Shown here in pieces: positions 15,047 to 24,049 of a stretch of DNA of 34,919 nucleotides. The position numbers were made by a program, and so were the translations under genes. The stretch is from the NCBI GenBank assembly GCA_041488155.1, contig JBGPOS010000040.1, positions 1-34,919 on the forward strand. The letters run 5' to 3'. The first letter of the stretch is position 1. Every line of letters begins with the position of its first letter. The notes beneath the pieces were generated by a model. It made no database searches. It had not been told where the DNA came from and was given only the letters and a program-made list of their open reading frames with translations. This stretch comes from JBGPOS01 sp041488155. Its GTDB lineage: Bacteria > Chloroflexota > Dehalococcoidia > Tepidiformales > Tepidiformaceae.

Positions 15047-18000
15047 GCCTCGCCCCCACCGCGACTCCGCCCCTCTGCTGGCTCTCCTGAGCGAGGGACT
15101 GCTCGCCCAGGACGCGGCGGTATTCGCGGGGGAATACTTTGACGAACTTCGAGGTCACGCTGGGCCACTCGTTTAGGAGTTGACCAGCGACGGTGCTGCC
15201 GGTGTATTCAAGGTGTCGCGCGACGAGACCACGGACCAACTCCAGGTCTTCGGGCTCGTCCAGCCTTTCGAGGGTCACCATGTCCGGGTTGCAGCGGGTG
15301 TGGAAATCCCCTTCCGGATCATAGACATACGCCAGGCCGCCACTCATGCCGGCGCCGAAGTTTCGGCCGGTGGGGCCGATCACGACCACGCGGCCGCCGG
15401 TCATGTACTCGCAGCAATGGTCTCCCGTGCCTTCGACGACTGCGACCGCCCCACTGTTCCGGACACAGAAGCGTTCGCCCGCCACACCGCGGAAGAACGC
15501 CGCGCCACTGGTCGCTCCATAGAGGGCGACGTTGCCGATGACGATGTTCTCTTCGGGCACGAAGGTCGCCTCGCACGGCGGGAAGACGACGATTTTGCCG
15601 CCGGAGAGGCCCTTGCCGACGTAGTCGTTCGTGTCGCCTTCGAGGCGAAGGGTGATACCGGAAGGGAGAAACGCTCCGAAGCTCTGCCCCGCTGAGCCGT
15701 GGAACAGGATGTCGATGGTATCGTCCGGGAGCCCGTTGAACCCATAACGGCGCGTGAGTTCGCTCCCGAGGATGGTCCCGACCGTCCTATTTACGTTTCG
15801 GATAGGCAGTTCGAGGCTCACACGCTGGCCTTTTTCCAGGGCCGCGGCGGCTAGCTTGAGCAACTGCTGATCGAGCGCTGCCTCGAGCGCATGGTCCTGG
15901 ACCGTCACGCAGTGAGTGGCGACCTCGGCGCCGACCTCGGGCCGGTAGAGGATGGCGGAGAGGTCCAGTCCCTGCGCCTTCCAGTGGTCGATAGCCCGGC
16001 GCATGTCGAGCAGATCACTCCGCCCAATCAGCTCGTCCAGCGTGCGGAAGCCGAGTTGGGCCATGTACTCGCGCACTTCTTCGGCGATGAAACGGAAGAA
16101 GTTGACAACGTGCTCGGCCTTGCCGTCGAACTTCTCCCTGAGTTTCGGGTTCTGGGTGGCGATGCCGACAGGGCAGGTGTCGAGGTGGCAGACGCGCATC
16201 ATGATGCAGCCCATGACCACGAGCGGAGCGGTTGCGAATCCGAATTCCTCGGCCCCGAGGAGGGCGCCGATGATCACGTCGCGACCGGTCTTCAGCTGGC
16301 CATCGACCTGGACGACGATGCGGTCGCGAAGCTTGTTGATGACGAGCGTCTGTTGAGTTTCTGCGAGGCCAAGTTCCCAGGGGACGCCGGCGTGCTTCAG
16401 CGAGGTGAGGGGACTGGCGCCGGTGCCGCCATCGTGACCGCTGATGAGCACAACATCGGACTTCGCCTTCGCCACCCCTGCTGCCACGGTGCCGACCCCG
16501 ACTTCGGCCACCAGCTTGACGCTGATCCGGGCACGGGAGTTCGAGTTCTTCAGGTCGTGGATCAGTTGGGCGAGGTCCTCGATCGAATAGATGTCGTGGT
16601 GCGGCGGCGGACTGATAAGCCCCACGCCCGGGATGGCGTAACGCACCGCGGCGATCCACGGGTAGACCTTGGCGCCCGGGAGCTGGCCGCCTTCGCCGGG
16701 CTTGGCGCCCTGGGCCATCTTTATCTGGAGCTCGTCGGCATTGACAAGGTATTCGCTGGTGACACCGAACCTGCCGGAGGCGACCTGCTTGATTGCGCTT
16801 CTGCGCGAATCTCCGTTGGGGTCGGACACGAAGCGGCGGCGGTCTTCACCGCCTTCGCCGGTGTTGCTCTTGCCGCCGATGCGGTTCATGGCGATAGCGA
16901 GAGTTTCGTGCGCTTCAGCGCTGATTGAGCCATAGGACATCGCGCCTGTGGCGAAGCGGCGGAACAGGCTCTCTGCCGACTCCACTTCGTCGATAGGGAT
17001 CGACGGCCGGTCGGGCTGCAAGTCGAACAGGCCACGGAGCGTAGCCATGCGCTCGCTCTGGTCGTTCACGAGCTGGGTGTACTCGCGGAAGATCTTGAAC
17101 TGGCCCGTGCGGGTCGCGTGTTGGAGTTTGAACACCGTGTCGGGGTTGAACAGGTGGTATTCGCCATCGCGCCGCCACTGGTACTGGCCCCCCCAGTTGA
17201 GGCTATGGAGGCCGCCGCCACGCGCGGGATAGGCCCGCTGGTGGTGGGAGAACGTCTCGACTGCCACTTCGTCGATGCCGATCCCGCCGATGCGCGAAAC
17301 GGTCTTCGTGAAGTAGCGATCGATGAACGCTTCCGAGAGGCCTATCGCTTCGAAGATCTGTGCGCCGCGGTAGCTCTGGATGGTTGAGATGCCCATCTTG
17401 GACATCACCTTGACGACGCCCTTCTTAATCGCCTTGAGGTAGTGGGCGGCTGCATCCTCGGCTGTCACGGACCTATCGAGGAAGCCTTCGTCGCCGAGGC
17501 GGGCCAGGGTATCGAGGGCGAGATAGGGGTTGATCGCCCCCGCTCCGTAGCCGATGAGGAGGGCGAAATGGTGGACTTCGATGGCATCGCCGGTCTCGAC
17601 GATGAGCCCGATCTGGGTGCGCTTCTTCTCGCGAACGAGGTGGTTGTGGAGGCCGGCGACGGCCAGCAGGCAGGGGATCCGGGTGGTCTCGTGGTCGACA
17701 CCCCGGTCCGACAGGATGAGCACTTTCGCGCCGCCGGCAATGGCGTCGTCGGCCTGGGCGAAAAGCCGTGCCATGGCTGGTTCGAGGCCGGCCGGCCCCT
17801 CGGCAGCAGGGAAGAGCATCGGGAGGACCGTCGCCTGCAGCGCGTGGTCCTTGAGAGTCTTTATCTTCGCCATCTCGGCGTTGCTGAGGAACGGATTGTC
17901 CAGGCTGATGAGGTGGCAGCTCTCGGGCTCGGGGTCAAGGAGGTTGCCTTCAGGGCCGATGACGGTCTTGACGGAGGTCACGATCTCTTCGCGAATCGCG

Positions 18001-19598
18001 TCGAGGGGCGGGTTCGTGACCTGGGCGAATAGCTGCTGGAAGTAGTTGTAGAGCGGCTGCGGCCGGCTGGACAGGACAGCCAGCGGGGTGTCGCTGCCCA
18101 TTGAACCGACGGCTTCTTCGGAGTTGGCCGACATCGGTCCGAGGATGTATTTCAGATCCTCGAGCGTATAGCCGAAGGCTATCTGCTGTTCCAGGAGCTT
18201 TTCCGGAAAAGGAGACGAAGGGGCCTCGGCGGCAGCTACGGCCGAGAGGGGAAGGAGGTTCCGGTCAAGCCACTTCCGGTACGGGCGCGCGGCAGCGAGT
18301 GTGGCCTTGAGCTCGGCGTCGTCGATGATCCTGCCCTCTTCGATGCTGACGAGGAACATCTTGCCGGGCTGGAGCCGGCCTTTGCGCAGGATGCGTTCAG
18401 GCGGGATCGGGAGGACGCCTACCTCGGAGGCCATGATGACGAGGTCGTCCTTGGTGACGTAGTAGCGGGACGGACGGAGGCCGTTGCGGTCGAGGACGGC
18501 GCCGATCGTCTTGCCGTCGGTAAACGCGACCGACGCGGGCCCGTCCCACGGCTCCATCAGGCAACTGTGATATTCGTAGAACGCCTTCTTCTCCGAGCTC
18601 ATCGATTCGTGCCCGCTCCAGGCTTCGGGGATGAGCATCATGATCGCGTGGGCGAGCGGGCGCCCGGCGCGAAGAAGCAATTCGATAGCGTTGTCGAGGC
18701 AGGCGGTATCACTCCCGTGTTCGTCGATGACGGGAAGGATCTTGTGGATGTCATCGAAGAGCGGGGATTCGAACAGCGCCTCGCGGGCGGTCATCCAGTT
18801 GATGTTCCCGCGGAGGGTATTGATTTCGCCGTTATGTGAAATCATCCGGTAGGGGTGGGCGAGCTTCCAACTTGGAAAGGTGTTCGTGCTAAAGCGCGAA
18901 TGGAACATCGCCAGCCCGCTGATCAGGCGAGCGTCGGAAAGGTCGGGGAAATACTCCCGGAGCTGCGTCGCGGTGAGCATGCCCTTGTAGACGAGGGTCC
19001 GGCAGGAAAGGCTCGGGAAGTAGAAGTATTCGGGGTCCTTGATACCCCAGCGACCGATAGCCTTCTCAAAACGCTTGCGGATTACGTAGAGGATCCGCTC
19101 GAAAGCTTCTTCGTCGCCGACCCCGGCGCCGCGGGCGATGAACACCTGGTGCATCGTCGGTTCGGCCGCCAGTGCGCTGTTGCCGATGGAAACGTTGTTC
19201 GTGGGCACGTCGCGCCAGCCCAGCAGGTGTTGCCCTTCTTCTTCGACGATAGCCCGGAAGAGCGCCATGGCCTGGGCACGAGGCCTTGGGTCGCGGGAGG
19301 CAAAGAACATCCCGACGCCGTAGTGGCCGGCCTCCGGGAGCCGGATACCGAGGGAGGGGCATTCGCGCCGAAAGAACTCGTCGGGGATCTGAATGAGAAG
19401 GCCAGCGCCATCGCCGGTGTTGACCTCGCAGCCGCAAGCACCGCGGTGGTTGAGGTGTTCGAGGGCGGTGAGGCCGTCCTGCACAATCTGGTGCGAGCGG
19501 TGGCCCTTGAGGTGCACCACGAAACCAACGCCACAGCTATCGTGCTCGTGGCGCGGGTCGTAGAGGCCCTGCTTCTGGGGCATGCCCACGTGGCCCAT
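15039..19598 (-). CDS. gltB: Glutamate synthase large subunit
   Basis: The alpha subunit (1519 residues) makes two glutamates from glutamine and 2-oxoglutarate. The N-terminal glutamine amidotransferase domain begins at Cys22 (HDSCGVGFVV); Cys should become residue 1 after removal of a 21-residue propeptide. The central domain, the FMN-binding synthase domain (GEGGEDRRRF; AKPGEGGQLPGAKVYPWIA) and the C-terminal GXGXG beta-helix (GSAGQSFGAFLPSG) follow in order. The 3Fe-4S cysteines are Cys1131, Cys1137 and Cys1142 (C-x5-C-x4-C). All major sites are intact, so the enzyme should be active with the adjoining gltD. Two ATG starts are possible (codons 1 and 6); neither has a strong ribosome site. 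A structured leader precedes the gene. Confidence 0.97.
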   Translation of the reverse strand: MGHVGMPQKQGLYDPRHEHDSCGVGFVVHLKGHRSHQIVQDGLTALEHLNHRGACGCEVNTGDGAGLLIQIPDEFFRRECPSLGIRLPEAGHYGVGMFFASRDPRPRAQAMALFRAIVEEEGQHLLGWRDVPTNNVSIGNSALAAEPTMHQVFIARGAGVGDEEAFERILYVIRKRFEKAIGRWGIKDPEYFYFPSLSCRTLVYKGMLTATQLREYFPDLSDARLISGLAMFHSRFSTNTFPSWKLAHPYRMISHNGEINTLRGNINWMTAREALFESPLFDDIHKILPVIDEHGSDTACLDNAIELLLRAGRPLAHAIMMLIPEAWSGHESMSSEKKAFYEYHSCLMEPWDGPASVAFTDGKTIGAVLDRNGLRPSRYYVTKDDLVIMASEVGVLPIPPERILRKGRLQPGKMFLVSIEEGRIIDDAELKATLAAARPYRKWLDRNLLPLSAVAAAEAPSSPFPEKLLEQQIAFGYTLEDLKYILGPMSANSEEAVGSMGSDTPLAVLSSRPQPLYNYFQQLFAQVTNPPLDAIREEIVTSVKTVIGPEGNLLDPEPESCHLISLDNPFLSNAEMAKIKTLKDHALQATVLPMLFPAAEGPAGLEPAMARLFAQADDAIAGGAKVLILSDRGVDHETTRIPCLLAVAGLHNHLVREKKRTQIGLIVETGDAIEVHHFALLIGYGAGAINPYLALDTLARLGDEGFLDRSVTAEDAAAHYLKAIKKGVVKVMSKMGISTIQSYRGAQIFEAIGLSEAFIDRYFTKTVSRIGGIGIDEVAVETFSHHQRAYPARGGGLHSLNWGGQYQWRRDGEYHLFNPDTVFKLQHATRTGQFKIFREYTQLVNDQSERMATLRGLFDLQPDRPSIPIDEVESAESLFRRFATGAMSYGSISAEAHETLAIAMNRIGGKSNTGEGGEDRRRFVSDPNGDSRRSAIKQVASGRFGVTSEYLVNADELQIKMAQGAKPGEGGQLPGAKVYPWIAAVRYAIPGVGLISPPPHHDIYSIEDLAQLIHDLKNSNSRARISVKLVAEVGVGTVAAGVAKAKSDVVLISGHDGGTGASPLTSLKHAGVPWELGLAETQQTLVINKLRDRIVVQVDGQLKTGRDVIIGALLGAEEFGFATAPLVVMGCIMMRVCHLDTCPVGIATQNPKLREKFDGKAEHVVNFFRFIAEEVREYMAQLGFRTLDELIGRSDLLDMRRAIDHWKAQGLDLSAILYRPEVGAEVATHCVTVQDHALEAALDQQLLKLAAAALEKGQRVSLELPIRNVNRTVGTILGSELTRRYGFNGLPDDTIDILFHGSAGQSFGAFLPSGITLRLEGDTNDYVGKGLSGGKIVVFPPCEATFVPEENIVIGNVALYGATSGAAFFRGVAGERFCVRNSGAVAVVEGTGDHCCEYMTGGRVVVIGPTGRNFGAGMSGGLAYVYDPEGDFHTRCNPDMVTLERLDEPEDLELVRGLVARHLEYTGSTVAGQLLNEWPSVTSKFVKVFPREYRRVLGEQSLAQESQQRGGVAVGARRG

Positions 19599-19626
19599 CT
19601 CGTATCCCGTCTCGGCCCGCCATTCG

Positions 19627-19708
19627 CTCAGTTTCGGGAATGTGCGAAGCCCTTGCGGCGCTGCCCGGGTTCGCAGGACCGCGATTGTGAAACAATTCCC
19701 AAACTGAG
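19627..19708. repeat. Long inverted repeat in the gltB leader (candidate structured RNA)
   Basis: CTCAGTTTCGGGAAT at 19627-19641 is the inverted copy of ATTCCCAAACTGAG at 19695-19708: 14 base pairs interrupted by a single bulged C. The 53 bases between the arms contain a further dyad, ATTGTGAAACAAT (19684-19696), which partly overlaps the right arm. If gltB is transcribed from the extended -10 at 19731-19739, the whole structure lies in its 5' untranslated RNA and its closing stem ends 28 bases before the ATG. I do not recognise a known riboswitch class in it. It could instead act as a DNA operator. Confidence 0.55.
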
Positions 19709-19730
19709 ATGAGCGGATCGGTGAGCTTGC

Positions 19731-19739
19731 AGTATAACA
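19731..19739 (-). promoter_or_regulatory. Extended -10 promoter element for gltB
   Basis: TGTTATACT on the minus strand is a TGn-extended -10 box. No convincing -35 lies 16-18 bases upstream, which is common for extended -10 promoters. Initiation near 19724 would give gltB a leader of about 126 bases that includes the inverted repeat at 19627-19708. Confidence 0.5.
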
Positions 19740-19824
19740 GTCCGGTCAAGTGGCCCGTCGAGGGTCGAGAAGGCAATCTCCGGATCGGAACGGCCTTCCC
19801 CGGAGTCGTTGAGCGGCGAGCCGC

Positions 19825-19830
19825 TATACT
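19825..19830 (+). promoter_or_regulatory. -10 box for the aminotransferase gene
   Basis: TATACT on the plus strand, 31 bases before the aminotransferase ATG. It is the divergent counterpart of the gltB element about 90 bases away. The corresponding -35 is weak. Confidence 0.4.
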
Positions 19831-19861
19831 GTTCAGCATCGCCAGAGGCAGGTTGCAGAGC

Positions 19862-21097
19862 ATGACTGAGCAGACGTACTGGGACGCCGATCATGTCGAC
19901 GAAGTGGTCAGCCAACGGGCCCGGGTCCTGGGGCCCGCGGTCTGGGCGGCGGCCACTCCCGACCGGGGGCCGGTCATATCGTTCGCCGGCGGCCTGCCAG
20001 ACATCCCCTCGCTCCCCGGAGAAATCCTGCTGAAAGCCTCCCGGACGGTGATCGACCGCGAACAGAAAGAAGCGCTGGAATACGGTGGGACGTTCGGCCC
20101 GTACCCCCTCCGGCAGGCGATCGCTGAACGTTCTTCGCGCCTTGAGGGGATCCCCGTGGCGGTGGAGCAGGTCATTGTCTCGTCGGGCTCGGCGCACGCC
20201 ATCGGCATGGTCTGCGAGACGCTCCTGGACCCGGGCGACATCGTCCTGGTCGAAAGTCCCAACTTTCCCGGCAGCATGCGCACGATACGGTCGTTCGGCG
20301 CGACCCTGGTTGGCGTCCCGATGGACGACGTGGGTCTGCGGGTCGACCTGCTAGGGGACGAGCTGAAGAAGCTCGCCGACCAGGGTAAGCGCGCGAAGTT
20401 CATCTACTGCATCCCCACGCACCAGAACCCGGCCGGCTGCACCCTGCCGCGTGACCGGCGTGAGCGCATGGCCGAACTCGCCCGCCAGTACAACACGTTC
20501 ATCCTGGAGGACGACGCTTACGGCGAGCTGTGGTTCAGGGATCCTCCGCCGCCGTCGCTCTTCGCGTTGAGCAACGGGGATCACGGCATCAAGGTCTCGA
20601 GCTTTTCGAAAATCATCGCCACGGGCCTGCGCATGGGCTGGGCCATGGGCCCCGCGGCGATGATCAGCCGCATGTCTGCCGTCCGCTTCGACATGGGGAC
20701 CAGTCCGTTCATGGGCAGGGTCATCGCCGAGATGATCCGCAACGGCGACCTGGACCGGCATATCACGCACCTCCGATCGACCTACGAAAAGAAGCTCACT
20801 CGCGTCGAGGACGCCATCAAGCGCTATTGCGGCGACTACTGCACCTACAGACGCCCTCTCGGCGGCTTCTTCCTCTGGCTCGAGTTGCGCCCGGGCATCG
20901 GATCGCGAGACGTGGCTCTTGCGGCCAACGAACGCGGAGTCATCGTCGGACAGGGTCCCCAGTTCTTCGCCGACGGCAACGCGACAAACCACGTGCGGCT
21001 GGCCTTCAGTTACGTGCCCATGGAGGACATCGAAGAAGGCATCCACCGCCTCGGGGAGGCGATGGCCCAGGTCGCCGCAACCGCCGCACCGAAGTAA
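19862..21097 (+). CDS. PLP-dependent aminotransferase, class I/II (LysN/MocR-like fold)
   Basis: A 411-residue fold-type I aminotransferase. SGSAHAIGMVCETLLDPGD (about 108-126), PTHQNPAGC (Asn189), LEDDAYGEL (Asp218, pairs with the PLP ring nitrogen), VSSFSKIIATGLRMGW (Lys250, forms the Schiff base) and a carboxylate-binding Arg in NHVRLAFSY are all present. It resembles 2-aminoadipate/alpha-amino acid aminotransferases of the LysN type, which use 2-oxoglutarate or glutamate. The exact donor is unresolved. The frame is open from 19709, but the ATG at 19862 sits beyond the -10 box and after AGAGGCAGG, so it is preferred. It diverges from gltB, whose product supplies its likely amino donor, and is followed by the DUF6886-like gene after 23 bases. 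Confidence 0.88.
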   Translation: MTEQTYWDADHVDEVVSQRARVLGPAVWAAATPDRGPVISFAGGLPDIPSLPGEILLKASRTVIDREQKEALEYGGTFGPYPLRQAIAERSSRLEGIPVAVEQVIVSSGSAHAIGMVCETLLDPGDIVLVESPNFPGSMRTIRSFGATLVGVPMDDVGLRVDLLGDELKKLADQGKRAKFIYCIPTHQNPAGCTLPRDRRERMAELARQYNTFILEDDAYGELWFRDPPPPSLFALSNGDHGIKVSSFSKIIATGLRMGWAMGPAAMISRMSAVRFDMGTSPFMGRVIAEMIRNGDLDRHITHLRSTYEKKLTRVEDAIKRYCGDYCTYRRPLGGFFLWLELRPGIGSRDVALAANERGVIVGQGPQFFADGNATNHVRLAFSYVPMEDIEEGIHRLGEAMAQVAATAAPK

Positions 21098-21120
21098 GGG
21101 CGTTCGGGCCGGAGTCGCAG

Positions 21121-21657
21121 TTGGTCCTCTACCACTTCAGCGAGGAGGCGGACATCCGGGTGTTCGAACCGCGGGCGGTGGCCGTGCCGACCGAGCGCCC
21201 GGCGGGGCAAGACTGGCTCAACGGGCCATTGGTCTGGGCGATCGACGAGTGGCACTCTCCCATGTATTTGTTCCCGCGCAACTGCCCGCGGATCGTGACC
21301 TGGCCGCTGCCGGCCACCACCGCAGCTGACCTCGACCTTTGGTGGGGGCAGCGAGAAGCCACGCGAATGGTCGCGCACGTGGAGTGGGCCTGGTTGGAAC
21401 GGCTTCGGACCACCAGCATCTACCGGTATTCCCTGCCCCCCGAGGGCTTCGAACCGCTCTACGACCACGGGGCCCACGTCAACAAGGCATCAGTCACGCC
21501 GGAACGCGTCGATGCGATTCACGACATCCTGGCTGCGCTCCGCGAGGCGGCGGTGGAGCTTCGGGTGATGCCGTCGTTGCTGCCGTTGAAGGGCGCGTGG
21601 GAATCGACAATGCACGTCTCCGGGAACCGCCTGCGCAACGCTGCGGGCTGGGAATAG
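21121..21657 (+). CDS. DUF6886-like conserved hypothetical protein
   Basis: A 178-residue protein. It starts MVLYHFSEEADIRVFEPR and continues with LVWAIDEWHSPMYLFPRNCPR at about 38-58, the pattern I associate with the DUF6886 family of unknown function. HVEWAWLERLRTTSIYRYSLP at about 84-104 is also conserved-looking. There is no signal peptide or membrane helix, and no enzymatic motif I can name. The start is TTG at 21121 with GGAG six bases upstream; longer readings of this frame run backwards inside the aminotransferase gene and are not real. It follows the aminotransferase by 23 bases and is probably co-transcribed with it. The family assignment is from memory of the motif, not a search. 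Confidence 0.75.
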   Translation: MVLYHFSEEADIRVFEPRAVAVPTERPAGQDWLNGPLVWAIDEWHSPMYLFPRNCPRIVTWPLPATTAADLDLWWGQREATRMVAHVEWAWLERLRTTSIYRYSLPPEGFEPLYDHGAHVNKASVTPERVDAIHDILAALREAAVELRVMPSLLPLKGAWESTMHVSGNRLRNAAGWE

Positions 21658-21665
21658 CTCGGGCT

Positions 21666-21712
21666 CCGGGCGGGTGGGCTTGGCCTGATCGAACTTCAGC
21701 AGCCGGGCGGGT
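21666..21712. repeat. Short direct repeat upstream of ilvD
   Basis: CCGGGCGGGT occurs at 21666-21675 and again at 21703-21712, 37 bases apart; both copies are followed by a near-match ending GCTT. It lies in the 92-base gap before ilvD. A regulator site pair is possible, but a 10-base GC-rich repeat in GC-rich DNA may be chance. Confidence 0.25.
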
Positions 21713-21749
21713 AAGCTTCGAACACACGGACCCGCAGGAGCCATCCGCC

Positions 21750-23423
21750 ATGCCCTACGATTCACGCCAACACAGCCGGATCCTGGTCGACGGTCCGGAC
21801 CGCGCGCCCGCGCGTTCCTACCTGCGGTCGGTCGGCTTTTCGAGCGAGGACCTTAAGCGGCCGCTGGTGATGGTCGCACACAGCTGGATCGGAACCATGC
21901 CCTGCAATCTGAATCAGCGGGAGCTGGCTCAGCACGTCATGGCTGGCGTGCGCGCCGCCGGCGGCACTCCCATGGAAGTCAACACGATCTCGATCAGCGA
22001 CGGCATCTCCATGGGCACTGAGGGGATGAAGGCCTCGCTCATCTCGCGCGAAATCATCGCGGACTCGATCGAACTCTGCGGGGTGGGCTATTCGTTCGAT
22101 GCCGCGGTCGTGATCGTGGGTTGCGACAAGACGATCCCCGCGGGGGCGATGGCCCTTGCGAGGCTCAACATCCCCGGGCTCATCCTTTATGGCGGCTCGA
22201 TTGCCCCGGGCATCTACCGCGGTCGCGACGTGACGATCCAGGACGTATTCGAGGCGGTGGGAGAACACGCCGCAGGGAAGATCACCGACTCCGAACTGGA
22301 AGCGCTCGAGGCTGTGGCTTGCCCCGGCGCGGGGGCCTGTGGCGCCCAGTACACGGCCAACACGATGGCGACCGTGATGGAGTTCCTCGGCCTGGCTGCG
22401 ATGGGCAGCGGGACGGTAGGGGCAACGGACCCGCGCAAAGACAACATCGGCTACCGCACGGGAGAACTCGTGATGGACGTGCTCAAGCGGGGGCAGCGGC
22501 CACTCGACATCCTCACCCGCGAGGCGCTGGAGAACGGTATAGCCTGTGCCGCGGCCACCGGCGGCTCGACGAACGTCGTCCTGCACTTGCTTGCCCTCGC
22601 CCGTGAAGCCGGCGTGCCGTTGAACATCGACGACTTTGACCGAATCAGCGAGCGAACGCCGCTCATCGGGGACTTGCGTCCCGGTGGCCGTTATGTCGCG
22701 CTGGACATGGACCGCGCGGGCGGCACGCCGTTGCTGGCTAAGCGCCTGCTCGATGCCGGAAAGCTTCACGGCTCCGCCACCACCGTGACGGGACGGACAA
22801 TCGCTCAGGAGGCGGCTGATGCCCGCGAGACGCCCGGACAGGACGTCATCCTGCCCGTCGAGAAGGCCCTCAAGGCGACCGGCGGGCTGGTCATCCTTCG
22901 CGGCAACCTCGCTCCGGAAGGGTGCGTTATCAAGGTTGCGGGGCATGAACGGCTCCTGCACAGAGGGCCGGCGCGCGTGTTCGAATGCGAGGAGGACGCG
23001 TTTAAGGCGGTAAGCGGGCGCCAGATTCGACCCGGAGATGTCCTGGTCATCCGCAACGAAGGGCCTCGTGGCGGGCCGGGAATGCGCGAGATGCTGGGAG
23101 TGACGGCCGCGCTAGTAGGGGCAGGGCTCGGAGAATCGGTGGCGCTGCTCACCGATGGGCGCTTCAGCGGCGCCACACGCGGGCTCATGGCAGGCCACGT
23201 TGCGCCCGAGGCCGCCGTAGGTGGGCCGATCGCTTTCGTCCGGGAAGGGGACATCATCAGTTTCGACGTAACCGGGCGGCGGCTCGATCTTGAGGTCGAC
23301 CCTGCCGACGTAGAGCGCAGGCGGATCGGATGGAAGCCGCCGGAGCCGCGCTACCGGCAGGGAGTGTTTGCGAAGTACGCCCGCACCGTTTCGAGCGCTA
23401 CTGAAGGCGCGGTCACCGGTTAG
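21750..23423 (+). CDS. ilvD: Dihydroxy-acid dehydratase
   Basis: This enzyme dehydrates 2,3-dihydroxy-isovalerate and 2,3-dihydroxy-methylvalerate to the 2-keto acids for valine, leucine and isoleucine. The 557 residues match the IlvD family. Iron-sulfur cysteines are Cys52 (GTMPCN), Cys125 (VGCDKT) and Cys197 (CPGAGACGAQYTANTM). The presence of all three suggests a 2Fe-2S-type enzyme as in plant and actinobacterial forms, though this is an inference. The C-terminal LTDGRFSGATRGLMAGHVAPEA is the family signature. The ATG at 21750 is preceded by AGGAG nine bases upstream; upstream extension to 21339 runs through the previous gene. The sugar-acid dehydratases EDD/AraC-type are relatives, but the length and motifs fit IlvD best. 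Confidence 0.94.
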   Translation: MPYDSRQHSRILVDGPDRAPARSYLRSVGFSSEDLKRPLVMVAHSWIGTMPCNLNQRELAQHVMAGVRAAGGTPMEVNTISISDGISMGTEGMKASLISREIIADSIELCGVGYSFDAAVVIVGCDKTIPAGAMALARLNIPGLILYGGSIAPGIYRGRDVTIQDVFEAVGEHAAGKITDSELEALEAVACPGAGACGAQYTANTMATVMEFLGLAAMGSGTVGATDPRKDNIGYRTGELVMDVLKRGQRPLDILTREALENGIACAAATGGSTNVVLHLLALAREAGVPLNIDDFDRISERTPLIGDLRPGGRYVALDMDRAGGTPLLAKRLLDAGKLHGSATTVTGRTIAQEAADARETPGQDVILPVEKALKATGGLVILRGNLAPEGCVIKVAGHERLLHRGPARVFECEEDAFKAVSGRQIRPGDVLVIRNEGPRGGPGMREMLGVTAALVGAGLGESVALLTDGRFSGATRGLMAGHVAPEAAVGGPIAFVREGDIISFDVTGRRLDLEVDPADVERRRIGWKPPEPRYRQGVFAKYARTVSSATEGAVTG

Positions 23424-23454
23424 CCCGGACACCCCGATGCAGGAGGAACAGGCG

Positions 23455-23994
23455 ATGAAGGTGCCATTCGAGCTGCAAGAGGGGGAGAACGTCCTTCTGT
23501 TCTGTCGCCGCCACTGGATGTACTTCGTACCGAAACTCGTGGGCATCGTCCTGGCCGGACTGGCCCCGATAGGCGTGTTCACATGGCTGATGTCGGCTAC
23601 GGCTGGCCTCGGCGGCAAAGGGGGACTTGCGGCGCTGGGGGTCGACGTTGTCTGGGCCGGCTACTGGGCCGTGCGCGGCTACTTCACGTGGTACCGGTAC
23701 CAGAACGACGTCTGGGTGGTGACGAACCAGCGGGTCGTGGATTCGGTCAAGAACAACTGGATCCACCACCGCATGGCGAGCGCAGACCTGGTCGACATCC
23801 AGGACATGTCGGTGAACAAGAGTGGGATCTTGCCAACGCTGTTCAACTTCGGTGACGTGCTCTGCCAGACCGCCGGCGAGAAGCCGAACTTCATCCTTGC
23901 TGCGATCCCCGACCCGGCGAAGGCGCTTGAACTGGTGGACGCATCGCGCGACGCCGCCCGCAAACAACTCGTAGGGACCCCCAGGCACCCCTGA
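23455..23994 (+). CDS. Bacterial PH-domain membrane protein
   Basis: A 179-residue protein with two membrane helices (about residues 24-47 and 58-79) followed by a YdbS/bPH2-type pleckstrin-homology-like domain. That domain starts at YRYQNDVWVVTNQRVVDS and continues through MASADLVDIQDMSVNKSGILPTLFNFGDVL. Such proteins are membrane-bound and usually of unknown role; some take part in envelope stress or in lipid or protein secretion complexes. The start at 23455 has a perfect AGGAGG eight bases upstream. An ATG at 23437 is also in frame but has no such site. It begins 31 bases after ilvD, likely on the same mRNA. No partner bPH gene is adjacent. Confidence 0.85.
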   Translation: MKVPFELQEGENVLLFCRRHWMYFVPKLVGIVLAGLAPIGVFTWLMSATAGLGGKGGLAALGVDVVWAGYWAVRGYFTWYRYQNDVWVVTNQRVVDSVKNNWIHHRMASADLVDIQDMSVNKSGILPTLFNFGDVLCQTAGEKPNFILAAIPDPAKALELVDASRDAARKQLVGTPRHP

Positions 23995-24049
23995 AACGGG
24001 GGGCTTCGGATTGCTTCCGCTCTCCCGCCGCTCGGGATAAGGTAGAGCC

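Noticed and set aside
13439..15142. A 567-codon plus-strand open frame opposite gltD
   Set aside because: It runs antisense to gltD, which has all cysteine and nucleotide-binding motifs. Its translation has no family character.
23994..24030. A terminator after the PH-domain gene
   Set aside because: CCCC and GGGG around the stop codon can form a short hairpin, but no T-run follows and the stem is only four pairs.
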